DNA from: Parapristionchus giblindavisi
Taxonomy: Eukaryota; Nematoda; Chromadorea; Rhabditida; Diplogasteridae
NCBI GenBank assembly: GCA_943737045.1
Contig: CALSFV010000392.1
Coordinates: 62,001-126,000 of the forward strand
Direction of reading: 5' to 3'
DNA: 64,000 nucleotides
The position numbers were made by a program, and so were the translations under genes. Below the pieces are notes generated by a model. It was not told the DNA's origin, made no database searches, and was given only the letters and a program-made list of their open reading frames with translations. Within the stretch, counting starts at the first letter, position 1. Each line of letters opens with the position of its first letter. This document shows positions 48,647 through 60,917 of the stretch, in pieces.

Positions 48647-49519
48647 TCAAGGGAAAATTCCCTCTTGTTCCTCGTGCTCATCGATAATCTCGACAGTTGA
48701 ATGTTCTCCTTTATTAATCGAAATCTGTTGTTGACTAGGCTCCACAACCAAGAGGCCTTCTCGTTCTTTTCGATTGTGGAATTCCTGTTGTAAAGAGCCT
48801 GGATTAGTTTTTGGAAGGCTGTAATACAGCTGTACCATTGTAATCATATTGAGGATTTGCATCCTTCGTTCTGACGCTAGTCTTCTTTCTTCTAGCCTGT
48901 CCTCCTGTAAATTGATCAACCAATGGTTAAAGCGAGTTTTTTTGACGCTAAGCCACTAATATCTATCTGAGACAATCTCAGACGCACAGTGAGAACAAAT
49001 AATCGTTTTGCGTTCTTGATGGTATTGCAATATTTTCTCCGAGAATATTAACCTTACCCGGATATCGTTTGCAAACATAGACCGCTCTAACTAAAATATC
49101 TACGGAGTTTCGATCATCTCGCGGTTGCAGCACAGAAAAAAACTTTTATATACTTATTTTCATAACCCATAACTAACCTCGCTGAGAGGAACGGGCCTTG
49201 GATTAACCAGATCCAGTTGCTGAAAATAGAAAATCATCTTACAATTAATACTGTTTCAATTGCAATGTTGGACATTTATCGCACTCTTAAGAACAATGAC
49301 CAGTTCCAACCTAAATTAACTTCTTAATGCACCACTTTTAACACCTTCCTCTTTATTTTCTTTACTTCAGTTCCTTCTTTGTGTATCTGATGGGACAATT
49401 CAACATTGTAATTGGATACTGACCCTTATTAGTTGATCGGCTATCCTCTGTATGTGGAGAAACTCGAGGATGTCGCTATCAGTGATATGAAAATCGCCCG
49501 AACCTCTGCAGAACTCCAT
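48647..49519 (-). CDS. 142-aa protein of unknown function, 4 exons
   Basis: Exons 49424-49519, 49178-49219, 49058-49090 and 48647-48904, all phase 0, total 429 nt. The start codon follows an acceptor (TATTTTAG|AT ATG), which fits trans-splicing. The protein begins MEFCRGSGDFHITDSDILEF and is largely helical and charged in the middle (SMFANDIREDRLEERRLASE). It ends in an acidic tail (EIIDEHEEQEGIFP). No signal peptide or transmembrane segment, no recognised domain. The 33-nt third exon is supported by sites and by helix continuity. The protein may be a short coiled-coil adaptor; that is inference. Confidence 0.65.
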
Positions 49520-49744
49520 ATCTAAAATACTTCACATTATCAATAGTAAATGAGTACGAATCAAAAGCAATGCCTAAAATTTTGAATGTTCATACTACAA
49601 ATATTCGATGACCCAAAAATAGAGAGCTAGAGCGAATAAAACACGAAGTTATCTCAAACAAGTTGTATGCGTGTTTATATTTGTATTGCAAGAGTAAAAG
49701 ATAAGATAAGAAAAGATAAGAAATTTGGATATCATAAAGACGAG

Positions 49745-50005
49745 TTAACAAGGATAGAAGACAAAGTTGTGGTAAACGATGTTCAAGTGGAAAGTCGATG
49801 AATGAAGAATTATAATTTTTTTATAAAAAAAGAAAAATGATTTATTTATAACGTTTGGGAAAACTTTTCCAAATGTGCTCAATGCGAAGAAGAATTTGGT
49901 GTGATCTAGCGGAATCTTATAGGTGATCTCATAAGAGGTATCATTCTCTCGACCCACAAGCAAGTGGAGATCATTTATCTTATCAATCTTTTGTATTCTC
50001 ACCAT
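49745..50005 (-). CDS. Possible exon or small gene
   Basis: The frame begins 5 nt downstream of an acceptor (TATAATTTAG|AAAAATG), and the first 50 or so residues look coding (MVRIQKIDKINDLHLLVGRE.., YEITYKIPLDHTKFFFALST). After that the composition becomes AT-driven (FFFFYKK). The true exon may end at an internal GT near 49860. Its closeness to the next gene downstream (49519) would suit an operon, but this is weak. Confidence 0.3.
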   Translation of the reverse strand: MVRIQKIDKINDLHLLVGRENDTSYEITYKIPLDHTKFFFALSTFGKVFPNVINKSFFFFYKKIIILHSSTFHLNIVYHNFVFYPC

Positions 50006-51218
50006 TTTTCTAAATTATAAGTGTTCTTCTGTATATCTCGTGGTCATACCGATATTGCAACTTCGCTTATTTCCTTTGGCACATGATAGAGAGGGAAAAA
50101 GGAATTGAAGATTAACAATAAGAAGGGAAGTGAAAGTGATTAAAGAGTGAAATAAACACAAACCATTTAAAAGCTTCGATAGATAAGAGTGTTTAGAAAA
50201 ACGCAGACTAATAGCCACAAATAGTATGATGAGATCGAGATAAAAGCAACAGAAATAAATTGTGACTGCTAAAATATGAGCAAGGAGGCAAGTCCGTTTC
50301 ATACGGACTTGGCTCCTTGGTCTTATTTTAGCTTCGCTCAATCGAATAAGGATCGAACAATTGAATGAAACTGCTAACAATGCTGTGTTTCGTATTTATT
50401 CTCCGTTGTTTCATCGCACTCGTTCGATATTATACCGATATATTTATGAACCAGTGTGAAAGAGAAAGTGAGAATGAAAAGTAGATTAAGAGATCACAAT
50501 ATATGGATTGGAAGGAGTAAAAGGTATGGAGAAGGAAATTGAGCGCTTTCCGCATGGTAAAAAGCAAATAGTGAGAGTTGTATAGGGAGAGAAGAGCCAG
50601 AGGGAGAGGGAGAGGGAGAGGAAGTGGATGAGAGGGAGAGGCACGAGCAAAGAATGAAATGAGAAGCTCTTCCAATGCGCGTATGTCGATTGAATTTGTT
50701 AATTACCGAATCAAAATATGCTCAATGAGTCTCCAACTACTAACATCTTCACGAATACGAATAAACATATCAAAGAACATAGATATGCATGACTTATCAA
50801 TTACGCGTTGCATGTCAATTGATATTTTCAATTTGTATATTCCGACAAGAAAATAACGAGGAGAATCACATAAAATACATATAATGTAATGATTCAAATT
50901 GCTCTCTCGCTTTCAATGAATGTGTTGTCGGAGAGGAGAGTAAAATTGGCTCGAGTGTACCTTTAAAAAAAGTACCCCCCCCTCACTTTCATGTTGGAGT
51001 TGTTGGAGTGTAATTGGCGTTGATAGAGGAAAATTATGAATGAATACGAATATATGAAAGGATGAGCAGATTATCAAATGAGTTACCATGACTACGGTCT
51101 CAAAACAATTATATATGCAGTTGCGGCCAAAAGAATTACGTAAAATCGAATATGTCATAAATTTTAACTGAGATGAACATTCGGGCTCATGGCTACTATT
51201 GGCTAAGTGGGCATCCTC
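50006..51218. other. Intergenic, no supported gene
   Basis: AT-rich with a purine tract at 50590-50640 (GGGAGAGGGAGAGG). A 121-codon minus frame at 50015-50380 is hydrophobic but has no start context, splice support or family signal. Confidence 0.4.
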
Positions 51219-51795
51219 TATATTCAGCCAATGCTCAATGGCTGATCTCTCCTTTCAACCATTTTTTCGAAAATTTTCATTATGATTGCGTGCGAAAAAT
51301 CAGAACTGTGTTTGAATCAGTTTCCAACTTGCTTTCTGTAACTTTATGTAATAGTACTTTACAATGTACATAATCAATATGGAAATCGTTTATTTTCGAA
51401 AATTCATATTTTTTTACAATGACCCCGGGTTCATGGAAATCGATTTTTAAAAAGTTTGCCGAATGCCGGGATTTCTGTTCTACTATGTTTACTCGTCATG
51501 AAACTTCACATAATCATTGTCAATTGCTCATTGTCGCAGCATTCGAGTCGACAAACTGCAATATTTCAAAAATTTTCCGAAAAAGTAGGCACTTAAATTG
51601 AATTTTTTGTATTTTCAAAAATAAACGATTTCCATATTGATTATGTACATTGCAAAGTACTATGACAGAATGTAACAGTAAGCAAGTTGGAAACCGATTC
51701 AAACACAATTCTGCTTTTTCGCACGCAATCAGAATGAAAATTTTCGGAAAAATTATTGAAAGGAGAGATCAGCCATTGAGCATTGGCTGAATATT
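51219..51795. mobile_element. 0.58-kb foldback element
   Basis: Inverted arms of about 190 bp (outer ATATTCAGCCAATGCTC with its complement ending at 51795; inner ATGGAAATCGTTTATTTTCG with its complement at about 51619). No coding capacity. Confidence 0.88.
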
Positions 51796-52344
51796 ATTAA
51801 CATCATTTGTACTTAACAATAAGCCACATAAATGAAAACATTTCAAACTTGTGAAATTTTGAAATTTTCGGACCATGACCCCCGGTCGTGAAAATCGAAA
51901 TTTTCAAATTGATCCAAGTGATGGGCTTCTTGTGTCATTTTACTCGTCTCACCTCTAAACTTTGATTAGGCCAAAATTCCGCACCAATCGTTTGGAAAAT
52001 ACAGCATTTGTTCGGGAAAACCATCGATGACGGAACTTCGATCGAAAAATTCGAGAACTGGATCTAACGTGGAGAACCCAGTTTTAAGTGGAATCAATGC
52101 AGGATTGCTTAGGCTACAATAACTGGGGGAAAAAACTCTGTCACAAACTAGAACAAGCGATAAATTCTACGAAAAATCCAAAATTTTGAGTAAAAAAAGT
52201 GGTTTAGGAATCAACGCGCATTCGATGCTAATAGTGAATTAGCAAGGTCTGTGTACCCTAGACGCATCGCAAATGATATTTAGACTTCATCTCAGCAATT
52301 TGAGAAATTATGATTTTTAAACGTTTTCGCTCTTAAATTAATTT

Positions 52345-52852
52345 TTCTTATAGCCTGACAAGGGAAGTCAGGTTGGGCGGTCCCGGACTTCGGGATGGGA
52401 CATATACCATTCGATTGGTATCCGAAAAAGAAGATTTTTCATATTGGTCATTTTGGCAAAATGCCCCTGGGCGCAGAGTTATTTGCATATTTCTCCGGAT
52501 TTTCGCCCTACAATGAAACACATTCTCTGTGAGATAGCTTGTGCGGGAATCGAACTTGCAAGCAAAAGATACATAGACCATCCTCTTTAAGTAAATATAA
52601 AAATAAATAAATTCATTTTAGCCATTGCTTGTGTTGTTTACCACTCTTATTCACCACTGTTTCCTTTCGATCTCTCAGAGAATGTGTTTCATTGTAGGGC
52701 GAAAATCCGGAGAAATATGCAAATAACTCTGCGCCCAGGGGCATTTTGCCAAAATGACCAACATGAAAAATCTTCTTTTTCGGATACCTATCGAATGGTA
52801 TATGTCCCATCCCGAAGTCCGGGACCGCCAAACCTGACTTCCCTTGCACAAA
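52345..52852. mobile_element. 0.5-kb foldback element with tRNA-like centre
   Basis: Arms of about 180 bp (GGAAGTCAGGTTGGGCGGTC.. to CACATTCTCTGTGAGA and its complement) around a centre. On the minus strand the centre contains AGTTCGATTCCCGC, a good B-box, and TGGTCTATGTATC as a weak A-box, at about 52540-52590. Confidence 0.85.
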
Positions 52853-52934
52853 CAGGAAATTTCTACTGTTTTGTGTAATAAGGGCCGGTGACACTCCTAA
52901 CACCCAAGTGTGGACCCCCAGTTCTCATTGCTAG

Positions 52935-53303
52935 TGTAATGATAACAATGGCCGGGTTCTTTAGACTTGTGGTTAAGTACAGATACTCAAGACTACCTTC
53001 AACCTTTATCTTCAACCAACACAACGCAAACTACACGAGGGAGACGAGTGAGAGGGGCGCGAAGAGACACAGGGAAGACCAAATGAAAGAGGCATAAAGC
53101 CTCTATTTATATGCAATACTAATTAAATTAAAATGATAAGAAAGACAAGAACAGGGTAACCTAATTATAAAACAAAGAAAGTACAATATGGTGCAGAAAT
53201 CATTCTAATAAAAGGGAAAGGGGTTTAGGGGTCGAAAAGGGGAAAAGGGAACTAGGGGAGGCGGTTAGCCTGGGGTATATGGAGATAGGGCGTATCCCTA
53301 ACA
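52935..53303 (-). mobile_element. Solo LTR, 369 bp
   Basis: On the minus strand it starts TGTTAGGGATACGCCC and ends ..TCATTACA (TG..CA). A 4-bp duplication CTAG lies on both sides (52931-52934, 53304-53307). A TATAAATAGAGGC promoter-like box lies near 53105 on the minus strand. No internal retrotransposon genes, so it is a recombined solo LTR; the superfamily is not determined. Confidence 0.7.
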
Positions 53304-53526
53304 CTAGCGCTACGTGTCCGGGGGGTGGTCGAGTCTTAACGGCCAGCTCTCTTAAATTGTAGCACCGACCTCTGATAAAATAATTTTTACTTGCATAACA
53401 TCATATCTATAATAGACTCAGACTAGGTGGAAAGATTTTATTTCATAATTAAACTTTTAAGAGATGCACGGCAAGTAATCAGCGAAAAGGAGAAATCACA
53501 AAACATTGAACACATTTCAACATAAA

Positions 53527-55600
53527 CTAAGAAGTCGAAATCAAGTTAATGTTCCTAGTAAGTCGAATAAGTGAAAATAATGCGTTATGATGAGGTTGTT
53601 GCGTTTCCATTGAATACGTACCAGCAGATATAATTTTTCGGAACGGAGACCAATCGCTTATGACACTGCGAAATCTACAGGAAAAATTGAAATTAAGAAA
53701 TTATAAATTATAATTATAAGTTATAAATTATTGAAATTATAAAGAATAGTGAAATTATGAACGTATTATGAGATACCTTCCAACCGATAAAATTATCAAA
53801 ATTGGATCCATTGCAGGGAAAACCGAATTGAGAAGAACACAAAAATTTCCGAGTTGTCCGAAATCGACTCTAGTTAGAGGAAGCCACACAATCAATGATA
53901 ATGGAACGAAACATAGAACAGCTGGTATTGCAAACTGTAAAAAATAAGAGATGTTGCGTAGCGAAAAGATGGTTGTATGCTTGCCTGCAGTAGAAGACCA
54001 CGGAATAATTGTATTTGTAAACGTCGAGTTTCCGGTGCTAAAGCCCTACAATTCGACAATGCTATTGAAAAGGAAAAACATCATTCACATTAATAATTGT
54101 CACATTTATAACAACTAGAATGACATCAATACATTTCTTGGGTTTTTTTCAAGATCAACATCAACCGAGAAAATGGTAGACAGATCAATCTAATCTGTGT
54201 CATGAGGGATTGAGGATTGAGAAGAGATTATACCTACCTTGTTTGCATTGCCCGTAGTATCTTTACGATGCATGTGATATTAACATTCATCAATGAAGAT
54301 GTTAATAAACATTGAGCACAAAGTACGACGAAAGCGTGCCAATTCACTTTCGAATAATGCTGAAATAGTTTTGCTGATCATGGAATAGCATTTACTCATA
54401 TCCAATCTGTATCAATGAAACACAAAAAGTGCAGATTATCTGGTTGTATTTCGAAATTAACCCACAAAGTAAGAAACACCAACGAAGGCGACGCCTGAAG
54501 ACAAATTTGCGTGATACTGAGTTGACAATGTTTCCTCGAATATCTCCCGATTTACAACGTTGTCCATCCTGTAAAAGAAGCTAACTAATACAATAAATAT
54601 CTCTCCTTTTTCAACTTGGATTGCCTTTTAGTGATGATTCATCTGAAAAGTATTTTAAAAATAGATTAAAGCTTACTGTGTAATGACAACCAGCATTGAA
54701 ACCAAGAAAATTCCGGAACAGTTGATAAATACAGCAATGAAGGCATTACGATACAAGTTACTCTGAAGCAGCTCCGGACTTGAAAAAAAATATTGGAATG
54801 GAAAAGTAGGGTTAAGCGAACTAACCGTGTCAGTGAAATATATCTATACAAGAAATGAAAGGAGATGAGTATGAATGGTTCATAGAATAGAACGTTATAG
54901 AGGAAGTTGCATATAATCGAGTATAAATATCCACTATTCAATGTTGATAAAGAGAAGGCTACGTAGCCAAAATCAGTCAGAACGACCGCCTAAAGCTCAT
55001 TTTTAAAAGACATATACTGGGAAATGCTGAAACGTAAAACTAATGATGTCTACGAAGAAGGCTACAATTGTTTTATACATTCCTATACTCAACCATTATA
55101 TAAACAAGGTACCATACTATTATAACTCTGGTGTTCGATTCGATTCATGATCACGGAAAATCCATAAATCGCAGTGGGACGACCTAGCATGGAATATACC
55201 TGAACATGCACAAATTGTCCGTGAATTGAATGAAATCACGGAATCACTGCATGATTGCAGTATAGTCCATGCTAGATCGTTCCAATAGTACGCACTGGTT
55301 TCCCTTGATCATGCATGGAAGAACCAAACACCTGATAACACAGAAAATATGTCTCACTGGAACAACAATGGCATGAACGAGCGAAATGAATATGTCCGTC
55401 AGGGCGAAAGTCGTTAGAAGAAAGCGATAATTTCCTATCACCCTGCATTTATGATGCAGTACTGTGAATACGAGAAGTGAATTAGCCACGAGAGACACGG
55501 TGGCGGCAGAGTACACTACGGTCTGACATCAAATTGTTCCTTGGTCATTATAATATAGAAAATATATGTATACCCTGTGCACTTCAAGCGGAATGACCAT
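53527..55600 (-). CDS. Str-class 7TM chemoreceptor, 9 exons, one phase conflict
   Basis: Exons: 55574-55600, 55358-55522, 54826-54989, 54677-54778, 54466-54568, 54238-54359, 53985-54061, 53777-53934, 53527-53674. Family signs: HKCRVIGNYRFLLTTFALTD after TM1, FHFLYRYISLT at the end of TM3, VNREIFEE in the extracellular loop, RRLQIQLFRGLLLQ before TM6, and VFPAMDPILIILSVGR at TM7, all placed as in nematode Str receptors, which are expressed in chemosensory neurons. Intron 7 uses a GC donor (CAG|GCAAGC). Exon 6 ends with two bases and exon 7 needs one preceding base, so no GT donor keeps the frame. Summed length is 1066 nt, one base over. Either a 1-nt indel has broken the gene, an error exists in the sequence, or I missed a site. 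Elsewhere the frame is open. Confidence 0.85.
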
Positions 55601-57236
55601 CTTACTGGTTGAACTTCTGACGTCGCTGAAAGAGTATTAGTATTTAAGCAAAAACAACATGATATGTGGAAAATAATAAAGCTTCATTATTGCAGTTCTT
55701 TTCTCACTTATTTAAAGTACTGAAATGAAATAAGGGTAAGAAGATTTCCGCTTATGAATAACTTATAAAAAGAAGCCCTTCTTATGAATTACATAAGTAA
55801 GATGTGTATACATATGCTGACTAAAGTAATCTCTCTATCATATGTTTGGCTTAATCTGACGTATATGTATACATATATCATATTAATTCACTATTTGGTG
55901 AATAGATCAGTTGTGGTATGTTTTCTTATTAACCTGAATGTATTATATGGTACGATAATCTCGCATCAAGAGTTCACTAAGAACAATAATATAAACAGAT
56001 CTTATCACACCTATTATTATTAATATTATTAATAATATTATTATTTATATTATTATTAGTATTTTTGCTGAGCGTTACCTTCCCCACGAAACGCAATAAA
56101 AATATGATAAAAAGCTTCTACTGGTGAAAGGAGAGAGAAGATGTCTTGGTATAACAATAGAATATTATAAATATGGATGAAATTTTGCTGAAAATTACCA
56201 TGAATACTTATCCTAGGAGTTCTAGTATCTAACTACTATGAGCAGAATGGTAACAGGGAGCATGAAGGATGATATCAACGGTGTCTGCACATCAACGATC
56301 TAAACATACTCTGATCTCCTAAAGTCAGATACACCGTATAGTGACAAAACTACAAGCCATAATCGGATTAATGTATCACTGATTAATGTAGACTCCACTG
56401 GAAGTCTGCTGTAGCATTAAAAGCCAAAGGCTAAGAGGATGGCCTATATGTATAGCTATATAATACTATCTTAACAAACTATTCAGACTAAACCAACAAT
56501 TTTGTTATTAGAGTGTATTGTAGCTCACAAACAGCTTCTTTTTAGACATAATCGATTTTTCTCAATTAATTTTTTTTAAATTCTACATTAAATTTGCTGC
56601 AAGATAGCGTTGATGGAATTCCCCGGAGATGATCGTAAAGTGGTGATTTATTTTTTTGAAGATTGAAAATGTCCCAAAACATTGGATTTTCGCACCTTAC
56701 GGGAGCTATACAAGACCTAGAGCTCTGAAAATTTATATTCTAGAATATCTTTTTGCGCTCTTTCGAATGGTATATAACAAGATAAGAAAATCTCAACTTT
56801 ATTTTTCGCGAGATCACAGATCAAAGTACACTTTTGGAATCCAATTTTTTGGCTGAAGTGTATCCCACCCCTAGGCACTCCACCTGTGAAGTTTGAGCGC
56901 ATAGAAACGATTTTCACCAACTGTGCCACTTTACTTGCCGCCTTTGCGAGAACGCCTTTTAAACATGATTATTCATTGAGATAAATGCCTAACGTTATGG
57001 GGCGTTATACGGCGCTTCGCCGAATGATACATTTTGGAAAGGTCAATGTGTACCCCTGTGAAATATATTCTCACAGTGATTGGCTCCTTCCATTCCTTGA
57101 GAATATGCTAATTTAATGTAATACTATTTTCTGAAACTCAAATAGAGTTATTATAAAGAATGATCAGAAAACAACGTGCGGAACACTACAAACTTTATGT
57201 CACCGTCATAAATATCACTCATCAACAAGAATAGAA
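55601..57236. other. Intergenic, no supported gene
   Basis: AT-rich region between the chemoreceptor start and the astacin 3' end. Short frames at 55784-56023 and 56656-56929 are AT-driven and unsupported. Confidence 0.45.
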
Positions 57237-59677
57237 TCAAACAAGCTTAGCATCAAGTTGAACATAAAACATGTTTGTTCTCTCATTATATATCCAAATG
57301 AGAAGTGAATTGTCTTCTGACGTAACGGTGGGATAATCAATTGTATGTGAGCACATGCTGAAACAATTTACATTGAAAGTCTTTGATTATAAGTTATAAT
57401 AAAGACTTACCGATACCCGGCCATTCTAGTGTCTTTCTTGGTTATTATTTCAATACCAAATGCTCTGCACATAGAGTTAGACCTTCTGAAGTGCACACCA
57501 GCCATTTTTATTAACAACACTTTTTTGAAAACTTACTCTCCCAATTGTTTCTTAGTAACTTGGATCTTCTTTCCAGCAGGAGCCTGGACAGATTAAAGTT
57601 ATTGATAAATCAGAAAGCCAAGCAACCTCATATATATATAGTTTTTCTCTAAAAACTCCTTCCGTTCCTGCTGGAATTTGTACCATTATCACTTGATCTT
57701 TATCAATCTTGATTGTTTCGGCGTCGGAAGGCTTAAAATGTTTTATAAAACCCAAAATTAAATGATTTATTTTAATAACTACTAACCCTTTTCTCACAGT
57801 TTGTTCCTGACCATCCCCTTGGACAGAAACATTTGCTACAATCTGAACCGTGTTGAACTCCATTATTCATGCACACAATCTTACTCTTGCATTTGTCTTT
57901 AATATACGAATATTCAATATTATCTGTTGAGGTATAAACGAACCAGTGCATTTGTAAATACTATTAACAAGAAGAGTATCATAGAAAGTTGCACGTGGTC
58001 CCTCCATTGAGAATTGCCAGTCTATATATTTTTTCTGAGCATAGATGGTAGGTGTTGTGCTTCCATTCTTTTGAAATCTACAATGATTTAGAATGAAATA
58101 GTCGAAGAGCATTTGATCCTTACGCGCTTTCATGATAATGTTGCATCGATCCGAATTCATAAGGAATACCATAGTTGCTAAGAGCACCATATCCTTATGG
58201 CTCTTTCGCGAAATTGTGTTCTTTTCCTTCCTTGATATTATCTTTATCGATTCTAACATACCTGCACAATAATATGATTTGGATTTCGATAGCAATAGAG
58301 AATAATGGTAAAAAGAGATACTCGTCACGGTCGGATCTAGATTGAACATGAAGAGTTCCGAATGCGTGAGAAATTTCATGAGCAGCTATCGTAAACTGAA
58401 CAAAGTGTACATGAAATATAAAAAAGTACTGTACAAAAGATATCTGACAGTCATGCAACCCGGTCCGAGATTTACGTTTTGTTTTCCTCCAGCAATTCCA
58501 ACACTTGATGAACAAACATTACTATCATGATTCATCATTACCCTATAACAATAAGACTTGAATGAATTTTATTTTATATATTATAGAAAATATTGTATTA
58601 TATTTATATATCTTGGTATCAAATACAATGAAGAAAGTAACATTAGTTCTAAATAATTAATATGTAATACAAAATACTAACACATTTGTATCCGTAGCAG
58701 TCATTGGACGGAATTTGATACAAGTAATACTCTCCCAGAAATCAATAGCACTTTTGATTAGAGGTTTTTGATCAGCAGCTGAAAATATGTTGCATTTGTT
58801 CATTTAGGACGTCTTAGTTTCATAGTTTCCATTTTCAACGATCGTCAGCTTATAAACTCGTATCATTTTCAATCACAGTACTCTACTTTTGTTTGAAGGA
58901 ACACTTACTTGCAATTAATAAGTCGATAAAATTTAACAAATAATTTAACACTTACGAAATCCATCAACAAATCCGTATGGTATAATTGGTGCTCCAATTG
59001 GTTTCCATAGTTTAACCTCATTAGCAAGAGCTTGACGACGTTGAAGAGGATTATTTGGGTCCATATCGAATGCAATTTTCCATTGCTCACTTCAATGGTT
59101 AATTCTCGATCAGAAAAAGTCGTCAAAACTAACGGGGTTAGTTCAATATCTCCTTAAAACATATCATTGGACGCATCTCCATTGATCTCCAATTCTGTCT
59201 CCATTTTATCATCTTTTTGTCCAGGAATTAAATGTTTTTTTGTAGTTTTCACGAAGCTTAGCGATCTGAACCAATATGCTTTTATTTTGTTCCCAGTCTC
59301 TTGATAACCTCTTTTTGCATTTGTTTAGTCCCAAACTCTTCTTCTACCTCTGCCGACTCTTTCTTTAGAAACTGAAATGAAGTCAATCATAAACCATTAT
59401 TTTAACTGACATGAAATCATTTATTCTTAAACGACCCAAGCTAATTTTAATCTCCGCTATAGCAATACTCTGTAGTAGACAAAGGAAGCGAGAGAGCATT
59501 GTCAGAGTTGAGAGTGCATTTAAATATTTAAAATGAATATTGATAGAAAGTAGTTAAACATACATTATGTAACTTCACTATATCGATCCCTGAGTCATTC
59601 ATTTTCTTCTCCATTTCTTCCAAAGATGAAGTAGCACATCTCCATAGAAGAAGAGTGACACAAATTAGTCTGAACAT
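57237..59677 (-). pseudogene. Astacin (NAS) metalloprotease gene with frameshift and two stops
   Basis: Exons: 59564-59677, 59309-59371, 59134-59265, 58956-59089, 58682-58778, 58449-58542, 58322-58395, 58124-58261, 57944-58077, 57787-57896, 57627-57731, 57537-57583, 57411-57485, 57237-57357. Order of domains: signal peptide (MFRLICVTLLLWRC); prodomain; astacin domain with the intact zinc site HEISHAFGTLH and RSDRDEY; EGF-like module (CSKCFCPRGWSGTNC); CUB domain ending in KLV. Every splice phase fits. Lesions: a 7-T run at 59235-59241 (A7 on the coding strand) where one base too many shifts the prodomain frame, TAA at 59154-59156 (NDMF-stop-GDIELTP), and TAA at 58195-58197 (FAKEP-stop-GYG). 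The Met-turn reads GSMQHY, not the common SVMHY. An acceptor TTTCTCAATAG|GG abuts the ATG. Family certain; most likely a young pseudogene. Confidence 0.88.
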
Positions 59678-60917
59678 CCCTATTGAGAAATATGACGAAT
59701 TAAGTGAGGAATATGAGTTTGTCACACTATTTATACCATTGACCAATTTGTTCAGCTGCGTTCAAATATGTCTATCATGCAAGAACTCCTCTGCTTTTCA
59801 ACATTCCTCATACAGAAACATGTACTTGAATTGATTTTTTATCGATTAGAGAGATTTTCCTGATGCGAATTTTAATCAGATAAAAGATGAACGATCCCAA
59901 TATCTAAAAGGTCAACGATTACAATACGGAACGATGAAAGATTAACGAGACTTGACTAAAGACTTGACTTGAGACCAAAAGACTTGGATACTTTGATGTC
60001 CAAACATCACCGATGGACTCATAATTGATGCATTCTTTATGTCTGTACTGCAGTCGGAATGGAATGTATTGCATTTTATCAATGTAGTTGTACATATCTG
60101 TGGTACACTATCTCATTCGCCTTCGTAATCTTTCTGTCAACCGAGGCAACATTGTTCATTTATGTTAAAAGCTATAAAGTTTCTATTCTACAATCCCTTC
60201 AGGTCGTGATAATCTTCGTTAACCGTATCCTTATTCATCACAGTCCAAAATCTACATCATCATTCGATTTTTAAATATTTTTTTTCAAAAGACCTTCTAG
60301 AAAGACACTATCCGATGAAAAACAATTGAGACTTTCACATAACTATGAAACATATTTGTGATCAGAATCAATTTACACTGAATTGCATTTATGTGCGGCT
60401 AGTGGTAGTGGTCACTTATCATTTATTTATTTATTTATTTATTTATATTATCAGACATACATATGTAAAATTCGACGAGATGACTAACTGATTCATTGTG
60501 GATCTCACAGTACTTCTGCATTTAGAGTCAGTTCCAACAATCTTCAACTATCTATATCCAATATCAGTACGTTCCTATATTTCTTTCTGATTCTACCACG
60601 CTATTCCCCTGACCCTTCTCTCATATGTATATTATTTATACATTGATAACCACTGACCCCAGCCGCCGTACCAAAACTCTAAAAAATCCCCTTATGATTA
60701 GCTACTTTTTTCGTCCTAAAACAGCCAAAATCTGAGAGGGTGAGGGGAAGAAAACGAGAGAGCAAAGGAAAGTGAAGAGAGAACAGAGAAGAAAGACCTA
60801 TCACAGAAAGTAGCCGGATAGGAGCCGGATCCCCTTTATGGCTCTATTTTTCGTTTTACATTCCCTCGCTCCTCAATTAGTGTTTGTGTTTCTCGTTCCC
60901 CAAGATAGTGCTATCTT
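59678..60917. other. Intergenic, no supported gene
   Basis: Upstream region of the astacin gene. It contains an ATTT tetranucleotide run near 60421-60450 and no convincing exon. Confidence 0.45.

Noticed and set aside
50015..50380. 121-codon hydrophobic minus-strand ORF
   Set aside because: Looks membrane-like only because of T-rich composition; no start context, no splice signals, no family resemblance.
55125..55310. Extra exons of the chemoreceptor between TM2 and TM3
   Set aside because: Two acceptor-bounded segments exist, but direct joining of 55358 to 54989 keeps phase and matches the usual Str spacing (HAIVVP then a Gly-Tyr-Val segment), while the extra segments introduce stops.
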